NCBI GenBank assembly: GCA_034430425.1
Contig: DAOUEK010000002.1
Location: forward strand, 1-64,000
Reading direction: 5' to 3'
DNA length: 64,000 bases
Source: WVZH01 sp034430425
Lineage (GTDB): Bacteria; Chloroflexota; Anaerolineae; Anaerolineales; E44-bin32
The notes beneath the pieces were generated by a model, which ran no database searches, was not told where the DNA came from, and was given only the letters and a program-made list of their open reading frames with translations. This document shows positions 16,127-25,179 of this stretch, piece by piece (positions within the stretch are counted from its first letter, which is position 1; every line of letters begins with the position of its first letter). A program made the position numbers and the translations under genes.

Positions 16127-18154
16127 TCAGGCTGGTACCGAGTCTTTGGCTGGCTCAGCTGCTTTTGAGCCGTTTCCGCTGACAACATCGAAGAGCAAGC
16201 CTTCGATTTCGGAGAAGATCTGCTCGTTGCTGAAGTGTGCGCCCGATATAGCCTGGGCAGGGCAGGCGGCGACGCATGTGCCGCAGCCCTTACACAAAGC
16301 CTGATTGATCACGCTGACCATTTTCTCCTCATTGAAGTCGATAGCGTTGAAGGGGCACAAGTTATTGCATATACGGCAACCGGAGCAATTTTCTTCGTGA
16401 ATAGTGGCAACAATGGGTTCGATCTCGACCGTGCCGCAAGTGATCATCGCTTGCACACTAGCAGATGCTGCTGCGCCCTGGGACACAGAAGCCGGGATGT
16501 CTTTCGGACCCTGGCAGGTGCCGGCGATGAAGATACCGTCGGTCATCGTGGCTACGGGAGCCAGCTTGGGATGACGCTCGGTGAACCACCCGGCCATGCT
16601 GCAGGAGATGCCGAATTTTACTGCCACGTCATGTGCATCAGAGCGAGATTCCAGTCCGGACATAAGAATCACCATATCGACCGGGATGCGGCGCTGCATG
16701 CCGAGAAGTGTGTCTTCGGCCTGGACGATTAGTTTGCCTTCTTCACCGGGTTGACGCGCAGCGTCGGTGACTTCGGCGACACGTCCGCGGATGAAATGCA
16801 TGCCCTCTTCGAGCAGCCGGTTGTAGAATTCCTCGTATCCCTTCTGATTGGGGCGCAAGTCAATATAGAAGGAATAAACTTCAGCCCCGGTTTTTTCCAT
16901 CACCAGGTGGCCGAATTTCATAGCTGCCATACAGCAGACCGCCGAGCAGTGGGTGTTGAAGCGTACGTCACGGCTGCCGACGCAATGGACGATGGCCACG
17001 GATTCCGGTTGCGTGACGCCATCTCGCATCACGATCTTGCCTTCCGTGGGCCCGGCGGCGTTGCACAGGCGCTCGAACTCGAGGTTGGTAAAGACATTCG
17101 CCAGACGTCCGTAACCGTACTGTGGGATTTTACGGGCGTCGAAGAGATCATACCCCGTAGCAAGGATGATGTTGCCAACATCGATATCGAGGAATGTATC
17201 TTTTTGTTCGAAATCGATCGCATCCGTCGGGCAGAATTTTTCACAAGCCTTGCAGGTTCCGCGTTCGAAGTAGATGCAGTTCTCCGTGTCGATTACCGGG
17301 AACTTGGGCACTGCTTGCGGGAAGGGTCGATAGACGGCTTTTCGGTATCCCATGCCGGCTTCGAATATGTCATCGATTACTTTCTTGGGACACTTTTCGA
17401 TGCAGATTCCACAACCCGTGCAGTCTTCTTCATTGATGTAGCGCGCTTTTTTGCGCAAACGAGCGTGGAAGTTGCCAACGTAGCCGCTGACTTCTTCGAC
17501 CTCCGAGTAGCTCAAGAGGTTGATGTTCGGATGCTGGCCAACATCCGACATGCGCGGCGTGAGGATACAGGCTGCGCAGTCGAGGGTGGGGAAGGTTTTA
17601 TCAAACTGTGCCATGTGGCCACCGATCGAGGGTTCCCGTTCAACCAGGTAGACCTGGTAGCCCGCATCCGCCAATTCGAGTGAGGCCTGGATGCCGGCGA
17701 TGCCGGCGCCGACGACCAACGTGTTGGGATTCACCGGAACCTCGGTCGCCTCTAATTCTTCTTGAAGCTGAACGCGGTGGACAGCGCCGGAGATGAGCGC
17801 TCTGGCTTTGGTGTTGGCTAAATCCTTATCCGTGGTAACCCACGAGACTTGTTCTCGCAGGCTTGCCATCTGACAGAGATAGGGGTTTAAGCCAGCGTTG
17901 GAACAGGCGCGGCGGAATGTCTTCTCGTGCAGGTGAGGTGAACAGGCGCCCACGACCACACGCGTCAGACCTTCATTCTTGATATCTTCTTCGATTAGTT
18001 CCTGCCCCAGTGAGGAGCACATGAATTTGTAATCGCGTGCGACGACGACACCTTCGAGCTCTTCGCCGGCCCACTTGGCGAGGTCTTCAACGTCGACTTG
18101 TCCGGCGATATTGCTCCCGCAGTGGCATACGTATACACCAACTCTTTCTGTCAT
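16127..18154 (-). CDS. hdrA: Heterodisulfide reductase subunit A
   Basis: A full-length HdrA of 675 residues. Residues 1-135 carry the N-terminal domain. Residues about 143-168 form the FAD Rossmann motif (VVGAGIAGIQASLELADAG), followed by GGHMAQFDKTFPTLDCAACILTPRM. Two central ferredoxin motifs are CTGCGICIEKC and CKACEKFC, and two C-terminal ones are CSGCRICNNLC and CKGCGTCVAAC. The flavin is the expected bifurcation site, sending H2 electrons to ferredoxin and to HdrB. It is the third gene of a tight hdrC-hdrB-hdrA-mvhD-mvhG-mvhA operon. Confidence 0.96.
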   Translation of the reverse strand: MTERVGVYVCHCGSNIAGQVDVEDLAKWAGEELEGVVVARDYKFMCSSLGQELIEEDIKNEGLTRVVVGACSPHLHEKTFRRACSNAGLNPYLCQMASLREQVSWVTTDKDLANTKARALISGAVHRVQLQEELEATEVPVNPNTLVVGAGIAGIQASLELADAGYQVYLVEREPSIGGHMAQFDKTFPTLDCAACILTPRMSDVGQHPNINLLSYSEVEEVSGYVGNFHARLRKKARYINEEDCTGCGICIEKCPKKVIDDIFEAGMGYRKAVYRPFPQAVPKFPVIDTENCIYFERGTCKACEKFCPTDAIDFEQKDTFLDIDVGNIILATGYDLFDARKIPQYGYGRLANVFTNLEFERLCNAAGPTEGKIVMRDGVTQPESVAIVHCVGSRDVRFNTHCSAVCCMAAMKFGHLVMEKTGAEVYSFYIDLRPNQKGYEEFYNRLLEEGMHFIRGRVAEVTDAARQPGEEGKLIVQAEDTLLGMQRRIPVDMVILMSGLESRSDAHDVAVKFGISCSMAGWFTERHPKLAPVATMTDGIFIAGTCQGPKDIPASVSQGAAASASVQAMITCGTVEIEPIVATIHEENCSGCRICNNLCPFNAIDFNEEKMVSVINQALCKGCGTCVAACPAQAISGAHFSNEQIFSEIEGLLFDVVSGNGSKAAEPAKDSVPA

Positions 18155-18162
18155 ATGCCCTC

Positions 18163-19122
18163 CTAGACCTTTGGCATGGGTAATGATTTGTCGTCACGTT
18201 TCTTGCGCTCGGGTTTCGCTTCGGCTTCTTCGGTTTCGACGCCGATCTTCTTCAGAACTTTCGACGCAGAGACAATCTCTTTGCCGATACCGAGTTCTTT
18301 CGGCTGCATGCCAAGCGCAAGTCCGATCATCTGGGTGAAATACAGAACAGGCAGGTCGAATGAAGTTCCAAAGTGACCATTTACCTGCGATTGATAAGCA
18401 TCGAGGTTGAGTTGGCACATGGGACAGATCGTAACGATTGCATCGGCTTCATAATCCGCTGCGTTTTGCAGCAATCTGCGGATCAACTCATAGGCTGTAT
18501 CGGAGCTGATCTGGGTCATGTGCCCGCCGCAGCAATGTGCCTTAAGTGGGAAATCTACGACCGTTGCACCGAGTGCGTCGAGGAGTTCATCGAGGTGTGT
18601 TGGATATTCGGGATTATCCACAGGTTCGTCTCCCAGCGTGGGCCGCACGATCAAGCAGCCGTAGTACGGAGCCAGGCGCAGCCCTTTAAGCGGATTGGTG
18701 ACCTTCTCAGCAATCGATTCAAGACCAACGTCGTTGACGACGATGTCGAGCAAATGCCGAATTTCTAAACTTCCTGGTTGATAAGACAACCCACCAGCAG
18801 CCAGCGCCTCGTTCGTACGTTCCCCGATCTTGGGATATTTGCCCATGTAATGGTCCGTTTTGCGCAAGTTGAGGTAGCAGGCGCTGCAGGGGGCTGTGAG
18901 CTGCTTCAAACCATCCTGGTCGGCAGCAAGCGCCAGATTGCGTGCCACGAGGGCGTAGGCTGCCGTCTTCTGGATGGAGAAATATTCCGTGGCGCCGCAG
19001 CAGTTCCAGTCGTGGATTTCCTCGAGTTCGAGGCCAAGCGGTTTGGCGATCGCTTTCGTCGAGACATCATAAGGGGCAGCTGTACTGCCCAATGAACATC
19101 CTGGGTAATAGCCGTATCGCAT
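18163..19122 (-). CDS. hdrB: Heterodisulfide reductase subunit B
   Basis: A 319-residue protein with the two CCG domains that bind the noncubane catalytic clusters. The first is YYPGCSLG with WNCCGATEYF (about 5-50). The second is PYYGCLIVRP with AHCCGGHM (about 150-200). A lysine/glutamate-rich C-terminal tail of about 30 residues is extra. It is the disulfide-reducing subunit; the physiological disulfide or other acceptor in this bacterium is unknown. It shares one base with hdrC. Confidence 0.94.
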   Translation of the reverse strand: MRYGYYPGCSLGSTAAPYDVSTKAIAKPLGLELEEIHDWNCCGATEYFSIQKTAAYALVARNLALAADQDGLKQLTAPCSACYLNLRKTDHYMGKYPKIGERTNEALAAGGLSYQPGSLEIRHLLDIVVNDVGLESIAEKVTNPLKGLRLAPYYGCLIVRPTLGDEPVDNPEYPTHLDELLDALGATVVDFPLKAHCCGGHMTQISSDTAYELIRRLLQNAADYEADAIVTICPMCQLNLDAYQSQVNGHFGTSFDLPVLYFTQMIGLALGMQPKELGIGKEIVSASKVLKKIGVETEEAEAKPERKKRDDKSLPMPKV

Positions 19123-19682
19123 CAGACGACCTCCAGTGATTTTGCTTTATCAAGTATGGCCCGTAATTGATCGATGTTTTCAATCCGTTCTGGTCGCAGC
19201 GAAATTCGATTCTTCATCAGCATTCCCAGGGCGAAAGGACCGTAAGAAAATTTCGAGAGGGGCTTGTGGGTCAGATGATAGCGAGTGGCCAATCCCATTT
19301 CGAAACTGCGACCATATTTTTCGACGTACCCGATAAAACTTTCCGAAAAATCTGGTGCATCACTGCTGTCGTAATACTTCGCTTCGACGGCCAGGTTTTT
19401 CAACGTATACATGAAGTCGGTGATCGGAATCTCCTTGGGGCAGCGCACCATGCAGTAGTAGCATGAAACACAGTACCAAGGCGTGTTGCTTTTTAGCACT
19501 TCTTCCTTCATGCCCGCATCGATCATGGCGAAAATCTTTCGCGGTGAATGATCCATATCGGGTCCCGAAGGACAAGACCCTCCGCAGGTGCCACATTGAA
19601 GGCAGGTAAGGAGGGCTTCTCCGCCGGGCGTTTTGGCGATAACTTCAGATTGGAAATCATTTCTGGAATGGGCTACGGTCAT
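19122..19682 (-). CDS. hdrC: Heterodisulfide reductase subunit C
   Basis: A 186-residue protein with two [4Fe-4S] motifs, CLQCGTCGGSC (about 25-35) and CVSCYYCMVRC (about 69-79), linking HdrA to HdrB. It is the first gene of the hdr-mvh operon. A CRP-like box lies about 130 bp upstream of its start. Confidence 0.93.
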   Translation of the reverse strand: MTVAHSRNDFQSEVIAKTPGGEALLTCLQCGTCGGSCPSGPDMDHSPRKIFAMIDAGMKEEVLKSNTPWYCVSCYYCMVRCPKEIPITDFMYTLKNLAVEAKYYDSSDAPDFSESFIGYVEKYGRSFEMGLATRYHLTHKPLSKFSYGPFALGMLMKNRISLRPERIENIDQLRAILDKAKSLEVV

Positions 19683-19984
19683 ATGGCACCTCGTCGGGGA
19701 AATAAATATATCCCGTCATGATTCATACACTGACAGGCAGGGTGAACCGCAGCTGGATTAACCATCTGCTCAACGTGCATAACACCCCCGGAATCGTAAA
19801 AACCTTTACTAGTATGTGAAATTTATCACGGTGATCGAAGTGATAGAGTGCATACATTCAACCGACAAATGTCAGAGGAAATATCGATAGGCTTCCATAG
19901 AAATATTCAATACGTGTTTTGGGACTCGTATTTACTTTATTATAGAACGGATCAAGCGGAAATAATTAAAAGCTTTCTGGGGAT
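19683..19984. other. Intergenic region upstream of hdrC
   Basis: About 300 bp without a gene between hdrC and the downstream end of the REC-kinase gene. It holds the CRP-like box at 19815-19830 and AT-rich sequence near 19900-19980. I see no RNA gene and no clear terminator. Confidence 0.6.
19815..19830. promoter_or_regulatory. CRP/FNR-family-like operator upstream of the hdr-mvh operon
   Basis: The sequence TGTGAAATTTATCACG matches the CRP consensus TGTGA-N6-TCACA except at the last base. It lies about 130 bp before hdrC. A weak -10 (GTTATG on the minus strand) about 30-35 bp downstream would put the box near -45, an activating position. The regulator is not encoded in the window; the cNMP-domain protein at the end of this operon has no DNA-binding domain. 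Confidence 0.5.
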
Positions 19985-21151
19985 TTATTGATTGCCGGTG
20001 GGTGTTGAATCTGATCTCGGTAGGGCTACGGTAAAGGTCGAGCCTTTTCTCTCGATGCTTTCAACCGCTAAAGTTCCACCAAATTCATCTACGTACTGTT
20101 TAACGATACTCAACCCCAGGCCTGTGCCGGCGATTCCAGAAGCCCGGGCGTTCTTCGCGCGGAAAAATTCATCCCACAAGCGCGGGATGTCATCCTCGGG
20201 TATTCCAATGCCAGTGTCCTTTACGCAGATCTCTGTCGTGCCGTCGGTCACATGAATTGCAATCTCGATCTGGCCTTGTTCGGGTGTGTATTTGATCGCG
20301 TTGTGGATCAAGTTGGCGAATATTTTCTCCAGACCATCTTGTGTGGCTTTAACGAACACCTTTTCTGCAGGCGCATTAAGGCTCAGGGTAAGGGACTTGC
20401 TTTCTGCCTCAGTTGAAAAATGCTGAACCAGGTTTTCGAGAAGTGGTTGTACAGCGATCGATGTATGTGACTTCAAGAGTGCTGGCGTTTTGCTTGCTGC
20501 CAGTTCGATTAAATCGTTGATCAATTCAATCAGCATTTCGAGTCGAATTTCAATCCGTTCCAGAATCTGAGACTGCCGATCATCCATCTCTCCGGCCAGA
20601 CCGTGAACCAACGTTCGCAGCAGACTCAATGCGCTGCTAACCGGAGCGCGCAGTTCGTGCGCGACTGTAAGCATGAAAGTCGATTTGATTTCATCAAGCT
20701 TTTCCATATCTTGCTTGGCGCGCAGTAATTCACCGGCTTCCTTCTCAATACTCTGCAAACGCTTCGTTTCGAGGGAGAGACGCCGCTTTTCGAGCCCTTG
20801 TTCAACGGTCATGATAAGTTGGTCGGACTTAAATGGTTTGGAGATAAAATCGTAGGCGCCATGTTTGATGGCGTTAACTGCCAGTTCCACTGTCGCGTAG
20901 CCGGTGATGATAATGCAGACAAGGTCCGGGTCCCGTCTATTAAGCGGCTCGAGTAAATCGATGCCGCGTCCATCCGGCAGCATGATGTCAAGAAGTGCCA
21001 GATCAAAGGTTTTTTCCTCGACGCAGGCTAAGGCCTCTTCGATGGTGCTTGCCGTTACAACATCATAGTCCAGGGGCTCAAGTGCCCTTCGGCAGGCTCG
21101 TCGAATACCCGCTTCGTCGTCGAGAACGAGGATCTTTTTTTTCTCATGCAT
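19985..21151 (-). CDS. Receiver-histidine kinase hybrid (REC-HisKA-HATPase)
   Basis: A 388-residue soluble protein. An N-terminal receiver domain (about 6-120) has DDE at 11-13 and the phosphoacceptor Asp in ALLDIMLPDGRG. A short coiled linker leads to a HisKA domain with H-box AHELRAPVSSAL (about 164) and an HATPase domain (N-box NLIHNAIKYTPE; G-box GTGLGLSIVKQYV). It has no sensor or membrane region, so it probably receives a phosphate and relays it. It lies 58 bp after a membrane kinase gene on the same strand; together with the small receiver protein upstream they form one signalling cluster. Confidence 0.9.
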   Translation of the reverse strand: MHEKKKILVLDDEAGIRRACRRALEPLDYDVVTASTIEEALACVEEKTFDLALLDIMLPDGRGIDLLEPLNRRDPDLVCIIITGYATVELAVNAIKHGAYDFISKPFKSDQLIMTVEQGLEKRRLSLETKRLQSIEKEAGELLRAKQDMEKLDEIKSTFMLTVAHELRAPVSSALSLLRTLVHGLAGEMDDRQSQILERIEIRLEMLIELINDLIELAASKTPALLKSHTSIAVQPLLENLVQHFSTEAESKSLTLSLNAPAEKVFVKATQDGLEKIFANLIHNAIKYTPEQGQIEIAIHVTDGTTEICVKDTGIGIPEDDIPRLWDEFFRAKNARASGIAGTGLGLSIVKQYVDEFGGTLAVESIERKGSTFTVALPRSDSTPTGNQ

Positions 21152-21209
21152 ACTATAATTTTCTGCTCCGATTATTTACATTTTACAATGGTTGGATGTA
21201 CCTTCCATT

Positions 21210-23147
21210 TTACGCCGTTCCCTGGATTGGAAGGGATACAATTACGGTCGTTCCCTCATTTATTTTACTTTTTACATGGATTTGGCCTCGGTGCATTTTT
21301 ACGATTCCATATACGATCGATAGACCCAATCCCGTGCCTTTCCCGGATGGCTTCTTGGTGAAGAAGGGTGTAAAGAGTTTACACATGTCTTCATCCGGGA
21401 TGCCGCATCCTGTATCGGTGATCTCGATGACCAGCCACTGATCACGATTAACATAGGTAGATATTTTGATGCCGCCTTTGCCATCAATCGCTTCGGCGGC
21501 ATTATTCAACAGATTGACAAAAACTTGCTGTATTTGATCTCGATCGACTTGGATTGTTGGAATGCCGTTACCGAATTGTGTTTCGATCTCAATCTGTTCG
21601 AAATTCGGTTTACGACGCACATCTGACACGGCTCTTTCAAGCAGGGATTGAATATCGGTTTTCGTGGTGAAAATATCTTGTTGGCGCGAGAAATTAAGCA
21701 GATCTGCGACGATGGTTTTGCAGCGAGTCGCTTCATCGATCACCATTGCCAAATCTTCATGATGCGGGTTGCTTTCCTTGGTTTCCTTGTACATCACATC
21801 GGCAAGGAGCAGGATCGTTCCCAGAGGATTATTGATCTCGTGAGCGACGCCAGCGGCGAGTTGACCTACGGAGGCAAGCTTCTCCTGGTGAAAGAGTTTC
21901 TTTTGAGTCTCGTCCAGCTTTTCAACCATGTTGTTGAAGGACTCACCGAGCATGCACAACTCGCCTTTTCCGTAAGTTTGTACCCGCACACTCATATCGC
22001 CCTGGGATAAACGCTGGTTGGCCTCAACGAGTTCCGCAATCGGACGTGCGATGAAGCGGGAAATGGGAACAGTGAATATCGCCGCGCAGAGGATGCAGAT
22101 GAATGCGATTGCCGTAACGCGTTGGTTGAATGCATCCACCAGGCTGTCGAAGGATGATTTTCTGGCGCCGACATAGAGAATTCCAACCACCTGTTCCATG
22201 TGATCGAGCAAGGGTTCGTAGCGGGTAATATACCATTCATTGACCACGAAGGCTTCACCCTCATATCCCTGGCCCTGGTTAAGCACAATATCAAAGACTT
22301 CCTCTGATAACCGGGTTCCAACGGCTCGTTCACCGGATTCGTCGGGCACGTTTGTGGAAACGCGTAAATCGCCATAGAAGATCGTTGCTGTATCGACGCC
22401 TGCGGTGTCGCGGATTTGATCCACGAGGGTAAAGTCATTATTAAACAGGTAAATTGCGAGCACAATCACACGCTTCGAACTATCTTCGAGGTTGATGGGG
22501 GTTACGCTTGTGAGCGCCAGGCCAGCCGTCCCTTCCCGCGCATCAAAAGGCGCCGAGGCGGCTTTTGGTGTTTCTTTCAATGGGATCCTGGCTTGCTCGG
22601 CAAGATCGATAAGCGATAGGAATTCTTGCGGAATGATCTCGGTCGAAGTTATGGCGGCTTCTTGCCGGATCGCGTAGTCGACGACAGGAAGTTCCCTCAA
22701 ATTTCCTTCTGTAATGAGATTCGAAAGCTGGTCGTTGGATCCAAGGACGCGGCCAACGAGGATGTCGCCTTGATCGTCGAGGAGCGCTATGAAGTGAGTG
22801 CCGCTCAGATTGGGAACGGTTATCTTTCTGCTTATTTCCTGATCCAAGATTGCGAGTGCGTCTGGTTGAAATTCGAGCGCATTGGGCAGCGCCTGAAGCA
22901 CGCGGGGATCTTTTGCCATACGTTGACCGACATTGGCGATTTCCCCTGCCTTGAGTTGGTAGAATTCACCGGCTAAATCCATATCTCGATCGATACGTTC
23001 GGTCTCGGCGGATTTCAGGTACTCGTCGATCACCCTGGAAATGACTGCCGCATTCAAAGCCAAAGTCAAAGCGACCATGAGAACGAACGATCCGATCAAG
23101 AGGATTTGCATCCTCCCTCCCAACAAGCGCAGAAAGAAGTGTCTCAT
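21210..23147 (-). CDS. Membrane sensor histidine kinase with Cache-like ectodomain and HAMP
   Basis: About 645 residues. I chose the ATG preceded by AAGGTG at six bases over an upstream GTG. Transmembrane helix 1 is at about 12-34, a large extracytoplasmic sensor (Cache-like) at about 35-335, helix 2 at about 340-362, then HAMP. The kinase core has the H-box GVAHEINNPLGTIL, typical of NtrB-class kinases, N-box NLLNNAAEAI and G-box GKGTGLGLSIVYGI. It senses an external or membrane cue that cannot be named. Its receiver partner could be the protein encoded at 23407-23823 or the REC-kinase downstream. Confidence 0.9.
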   Translation of the reverse strand: MRHFFLRLLGGRMQILLIGSFVLMVALTLALNAAVISRVIDEYLKSAETERIDRDMDLAGEFYQLKAGEIANVGQRMAKDPRVLQALPNALEFQPDALAILDQEISRKITVPNLSGTHFIALLDDQGDILVGRVLGSNDQLSNLITEGNLRELPVVDYAIRQEAAITSTEIIPQEFLSLIDLAEQARIPLKETPKAASAPFDAREGTAGLALTSVTPINLEDSSKRVIVLAIYLFNNDFTLVDQIRDTAGVDTATIFYGDLRVSTNVPDESGERAVGTRLSEEVFDIVLNQGQGYEGEAFVVNEWYITRYEPLLDHMEQVVGILYVGARKSSFDSLVDAFNQRVTAIAFICILCAAIFTVPISRFIARPIAELVEANQRLSQGDMSVRVQTYGKGELCMLGESFNNMVEKLDETQKKLFHQEKLASVGQLAAGVAHEINNPLGTILLLADVMYKETKESNPHHEDLAMVIDEATRCKTIVADLLNFSRQQDIFTTKTDIQSLLERAVSDVRRKPNFEQIEIETQFGNGIPTIQVDRDQIQQVFVNLLNNAAEAIDGKGGIKISTYVNRDQWLVIEITDTGCGIPDEDMCKLFTPFFTKKPSGKGTGLGLSIVYGIVKMHRGQIHVKSKINEGTTVIVSLPIQGTA

Positions 23148-23406
23148 TTCAATCACCTTTTCGTTTTTAGAAAAGAGCGAATGCTTGTGTTGATCTCATT
23201 CTCGATGTTCACTCGTTGGATTCAATGGGCCTGGTTCTCGTCTGGATGGAGGAAGAGAGGGAACGATTGGCAGTCAGTGAGGTGAAAGACACTGCCAGCT
23301 TGAGTTCCTTTTGGAAGGGTAGTATCTCTCCAGTTGATCGCAAACGCTCCCTCTCAAATTCAAGAATCCGAGGTTGGGATACCATCACGACTTGCTGAAG
23401 TTGCCA

Positions 23407-23823
23407 TTACTCCGCGCTTGAGATTTCTTGAGTCTCCAGCAGCCATTCCACCTTGCCGAGAAGATCATCCGGATCGATCGGTTTATCGACAAAAAGCTCG
23501 ACAGGCAGGTATTCGATATCCGGTTCGAACTTCAAGGGTGTTGTGCTATGGATGGCTGTCAACATCAGAATAGGGATATCCTTAAATTCAATATAATCAG
23601 AGGCTGGGTCTGGGTTGCGGAGTTTGAGTGCCAGTTGAAAACCTTCGGTAGCTGTATCCATCATTACATCGAGAATGATCAGATCCGGCCTATCTTCCCG
23701 TAGAGCCTTAACACCCGCTTTCCCATTTTCAGCGTCGAGCACTTGATGACCCGCATTTTCGAGAACCATGCGAACGGCCATCACGATATCGGGGTCGTCG
23801 TCGATAATCAGAATCTTGGACAT
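23407..23823 (-). CDS. Single-domain response regulator (receiver only)
   Basis: A 138-residue receiver starting MSKILIIDDDPDIV after AAAGGA. I rejected a longer open frame upstream, which has no family resemblance. The phosphoacceptor is in LIILDVMMD (about 52-60), and VDKPIDPDDLLGKVEWLL gives the conserved Lys. A longer loop (about 65-85) is unusual. With no output domain it probably works by protein contact or as a phosphorelay intermediate with the two kinases downstream. Confidence 0.9.
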   Translation of the reverse strand: MSKILIIDDDPDIVMAVRMVLENAGHQVLDAENGKAGVKALREDRPDLIILDVMMDTATEGFQLALKLRNPDPASDYIEFKDIPILMLTAIHSTTPLKFEPDIEYLPVELFVDKPIDPDDLLGKVEWLLETQEISSAE

Positions 23824-23875
23824 GATCGTAATTCCTTTCTGATATTTATTAACTTCCTTGTGCTGTGGTATGGAA

Positions 23876-24445
23876 TCAGGTTTGATGCACGATCTCGGCG
23901 GCAGGCTGCGTGTGTTTTTGGCCGAGAACATAGACTTCAAGCGGTACTCCCAGAAAATCCGCCATTGCTTCCGGATCGTCGATATCCACATTGCCCCACT
24001 TGGCGAATTCTAGATCGCCAGGCAGATTGTAGCGCCCGTCGTAGGATGTGCCGTCCGGCATTATAGCTCCCCACAAGCGTTTCGCTTTTGAGAGCTGTTG
24101 TTCGTTCAAGTTATGGGCTCCTTTGAGATTGGCTTTGAACAGATCGGCACCCTGGAGAATGGCTTCGTCCAGTTTCACATTGCGCAGGTTGGTCCTGGCT
24201 AATTTGGCATCTTGTAAATTCGCCAGGCTCAGGTCGGCAGAATCTAAGTTGGCTTGGTGCAAGTCTACCTTGATCAGGTCTGCTTTGAAGAGATCGGCGT
24301 TTTGAAGATGGGCATAACAGAGTGGAATGCCTTTGAGGGAACCATCTTCGAGCCAGCCCCGGGCTCGTAATTCTTCCACAGCCTGCAAGACGATTTTATT
24401 TTCAGGATTTCGTAATTTTCGGATCAATTGCATCACCGTACTCAT
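23876..24445 (-). CDS. Pentapeptide-repeat protein
   Basis: A 189-residue protein. The start is the ATG preceded by GGAGG at seven bases. About 14 A(D/N)LxX pentapeptide repeats span residues 50-120 (for example NADLFKADLIKVDL), forming a right-handed quadrilateral beta-helix. Residues 1-40 look helical (MQLIRKLRNPENKIVLQAV) and the last 60 residues are not repetitive. The molecular function of most such proteins is unknown. Its promoter region carries the same repeat architecture as the group 4 hydrogenase operon, so the two are probably co-regulated. Confidence 0.85.
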   Translation of the reverse strand: MSTVMQLIRKLRNPENKIVLQAVEELRARGWLEDGSLKGIPLCYAHLQNADLFKADLIKVDLHQANLDSADLSLANLQDAKLARTNLRNVKLDEAILQGADLFKANLKGAHNLNEQQLSKAKRLWGAIMPDGTSYDGRYNLPGDLEFAKWGNVDIDDPEAMADFLGVPLEVYVLGQKHTQPAAEIVHQT

Positions 24446-24524
24446 GACTGCCTCCTTGCTGCTCCATTTCGGTACGATTGAATTTCGATGAATGGATTGC
24501 TGTCCGGTTGCGTTGTTCCTTTTC

Positions 24525-24580
24525 AATTTAGGGCAGGGGAGTAACAACTGCAGTCTCGATCCGGTATCAGTTCGGTAACA
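24525..24580 (-). promoter_or_regulatory. PhoB-like tandem-repeat promoter of the pentapeptide gene
   Basis: Read on the minus strand: TGTTAC (24575-24580), TGATAC (24564-24569), CGAGAC (24553-24558) and TGTTAC (24541-24546), at 11, 11 and 12 bp steps, then 10 bp to a -10 box TAAATT (24525-24530). The spacing is identical at 34867-34922 and 38581-38636. The ATG lies about 75 bp downstream. Confidence 0.75.
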
Positions 24581-24594
24581 GGAGATGTGCTGGT

Positions 24595-25126
24595 TTACCA
24601 TTTCGATATGCTTGGCACAACTCGGTGTGAAGCGCACGAGAGATTGCGCACGATCTCGTCATCTATAAATGGAATGGCTTCCTGGACGCGTTTGCTAAGG
24701 CTGGTCCCCCAGCCGAATTGTGCGGGTTGAACCGCGTACAGCTCAATGGACGGAGGCCAGAGGTTGAGTGCGCAGCCCATGACGATGAGATCCGTAAGAT
24801 GGAGATCGTGAGACGAGAAGAGACACTTGAAGAAATCCGGATTTATCTTTCTCACTCTCAATTCGATACGGGTCCACTCGCCCGCTTGTTGACCGATCTC
24901 TACTGCATCGATGAACAGAACACGACGGTAGTTATTCATGCACAACAAAAATTCCGGCCGCAGCATGTCGGCGTCGATCAAAGTGACGTCGCCAGGCAAT
25001 CGCGGATGGGTTTGCAGGTGTTCGATAATTCGAGAGCCTATCCCGTCGTCACCGCGTAGTGGATTGCCAAGCGAGAGGACAGCGATTCCGGGGGGGAGTG
25101 GACTCGCTGGGTGGGACAGCTGCCAC
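24595..25126 (-). pseudogene. HyaD-like hydrogenase maturation protease with a frame break in a C7 tract
   Basis: The main frame encodes AVLSLGNPLRGDDGIGSRI, FIDAVEIGQQAGEW and GTSLSKRVQEAI, all expected of a group 3 hydrogenase protease, but it has no ATG, GTG or TTG before those motifs. A GTG at 25126, seven bases after GGAGG, is in another frame. It would join the protease frame if the run of seven C residues (plus bases 25090-25096, as G) were six. The gene is therefore frameshifted in nature, subject to slippage, or affected by a sequencing indel. Its natural client would be the large subunit upstream, which is itself truncated. Confidence 0.75.
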
Positions 25127-25179
25127 GTGGCTGCCTCCGATGGTTATCCATTTCCATGGATCGGACGGGATAGGCGCCT

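Noticed and set aside
16751..17683. Long open frame (310 codons) on the plus strand opposite hdrA
   Set aside because: It is the antisense reading of a strongly supported hdrA with all motifs; it has no family resemblance and no ribosome site.
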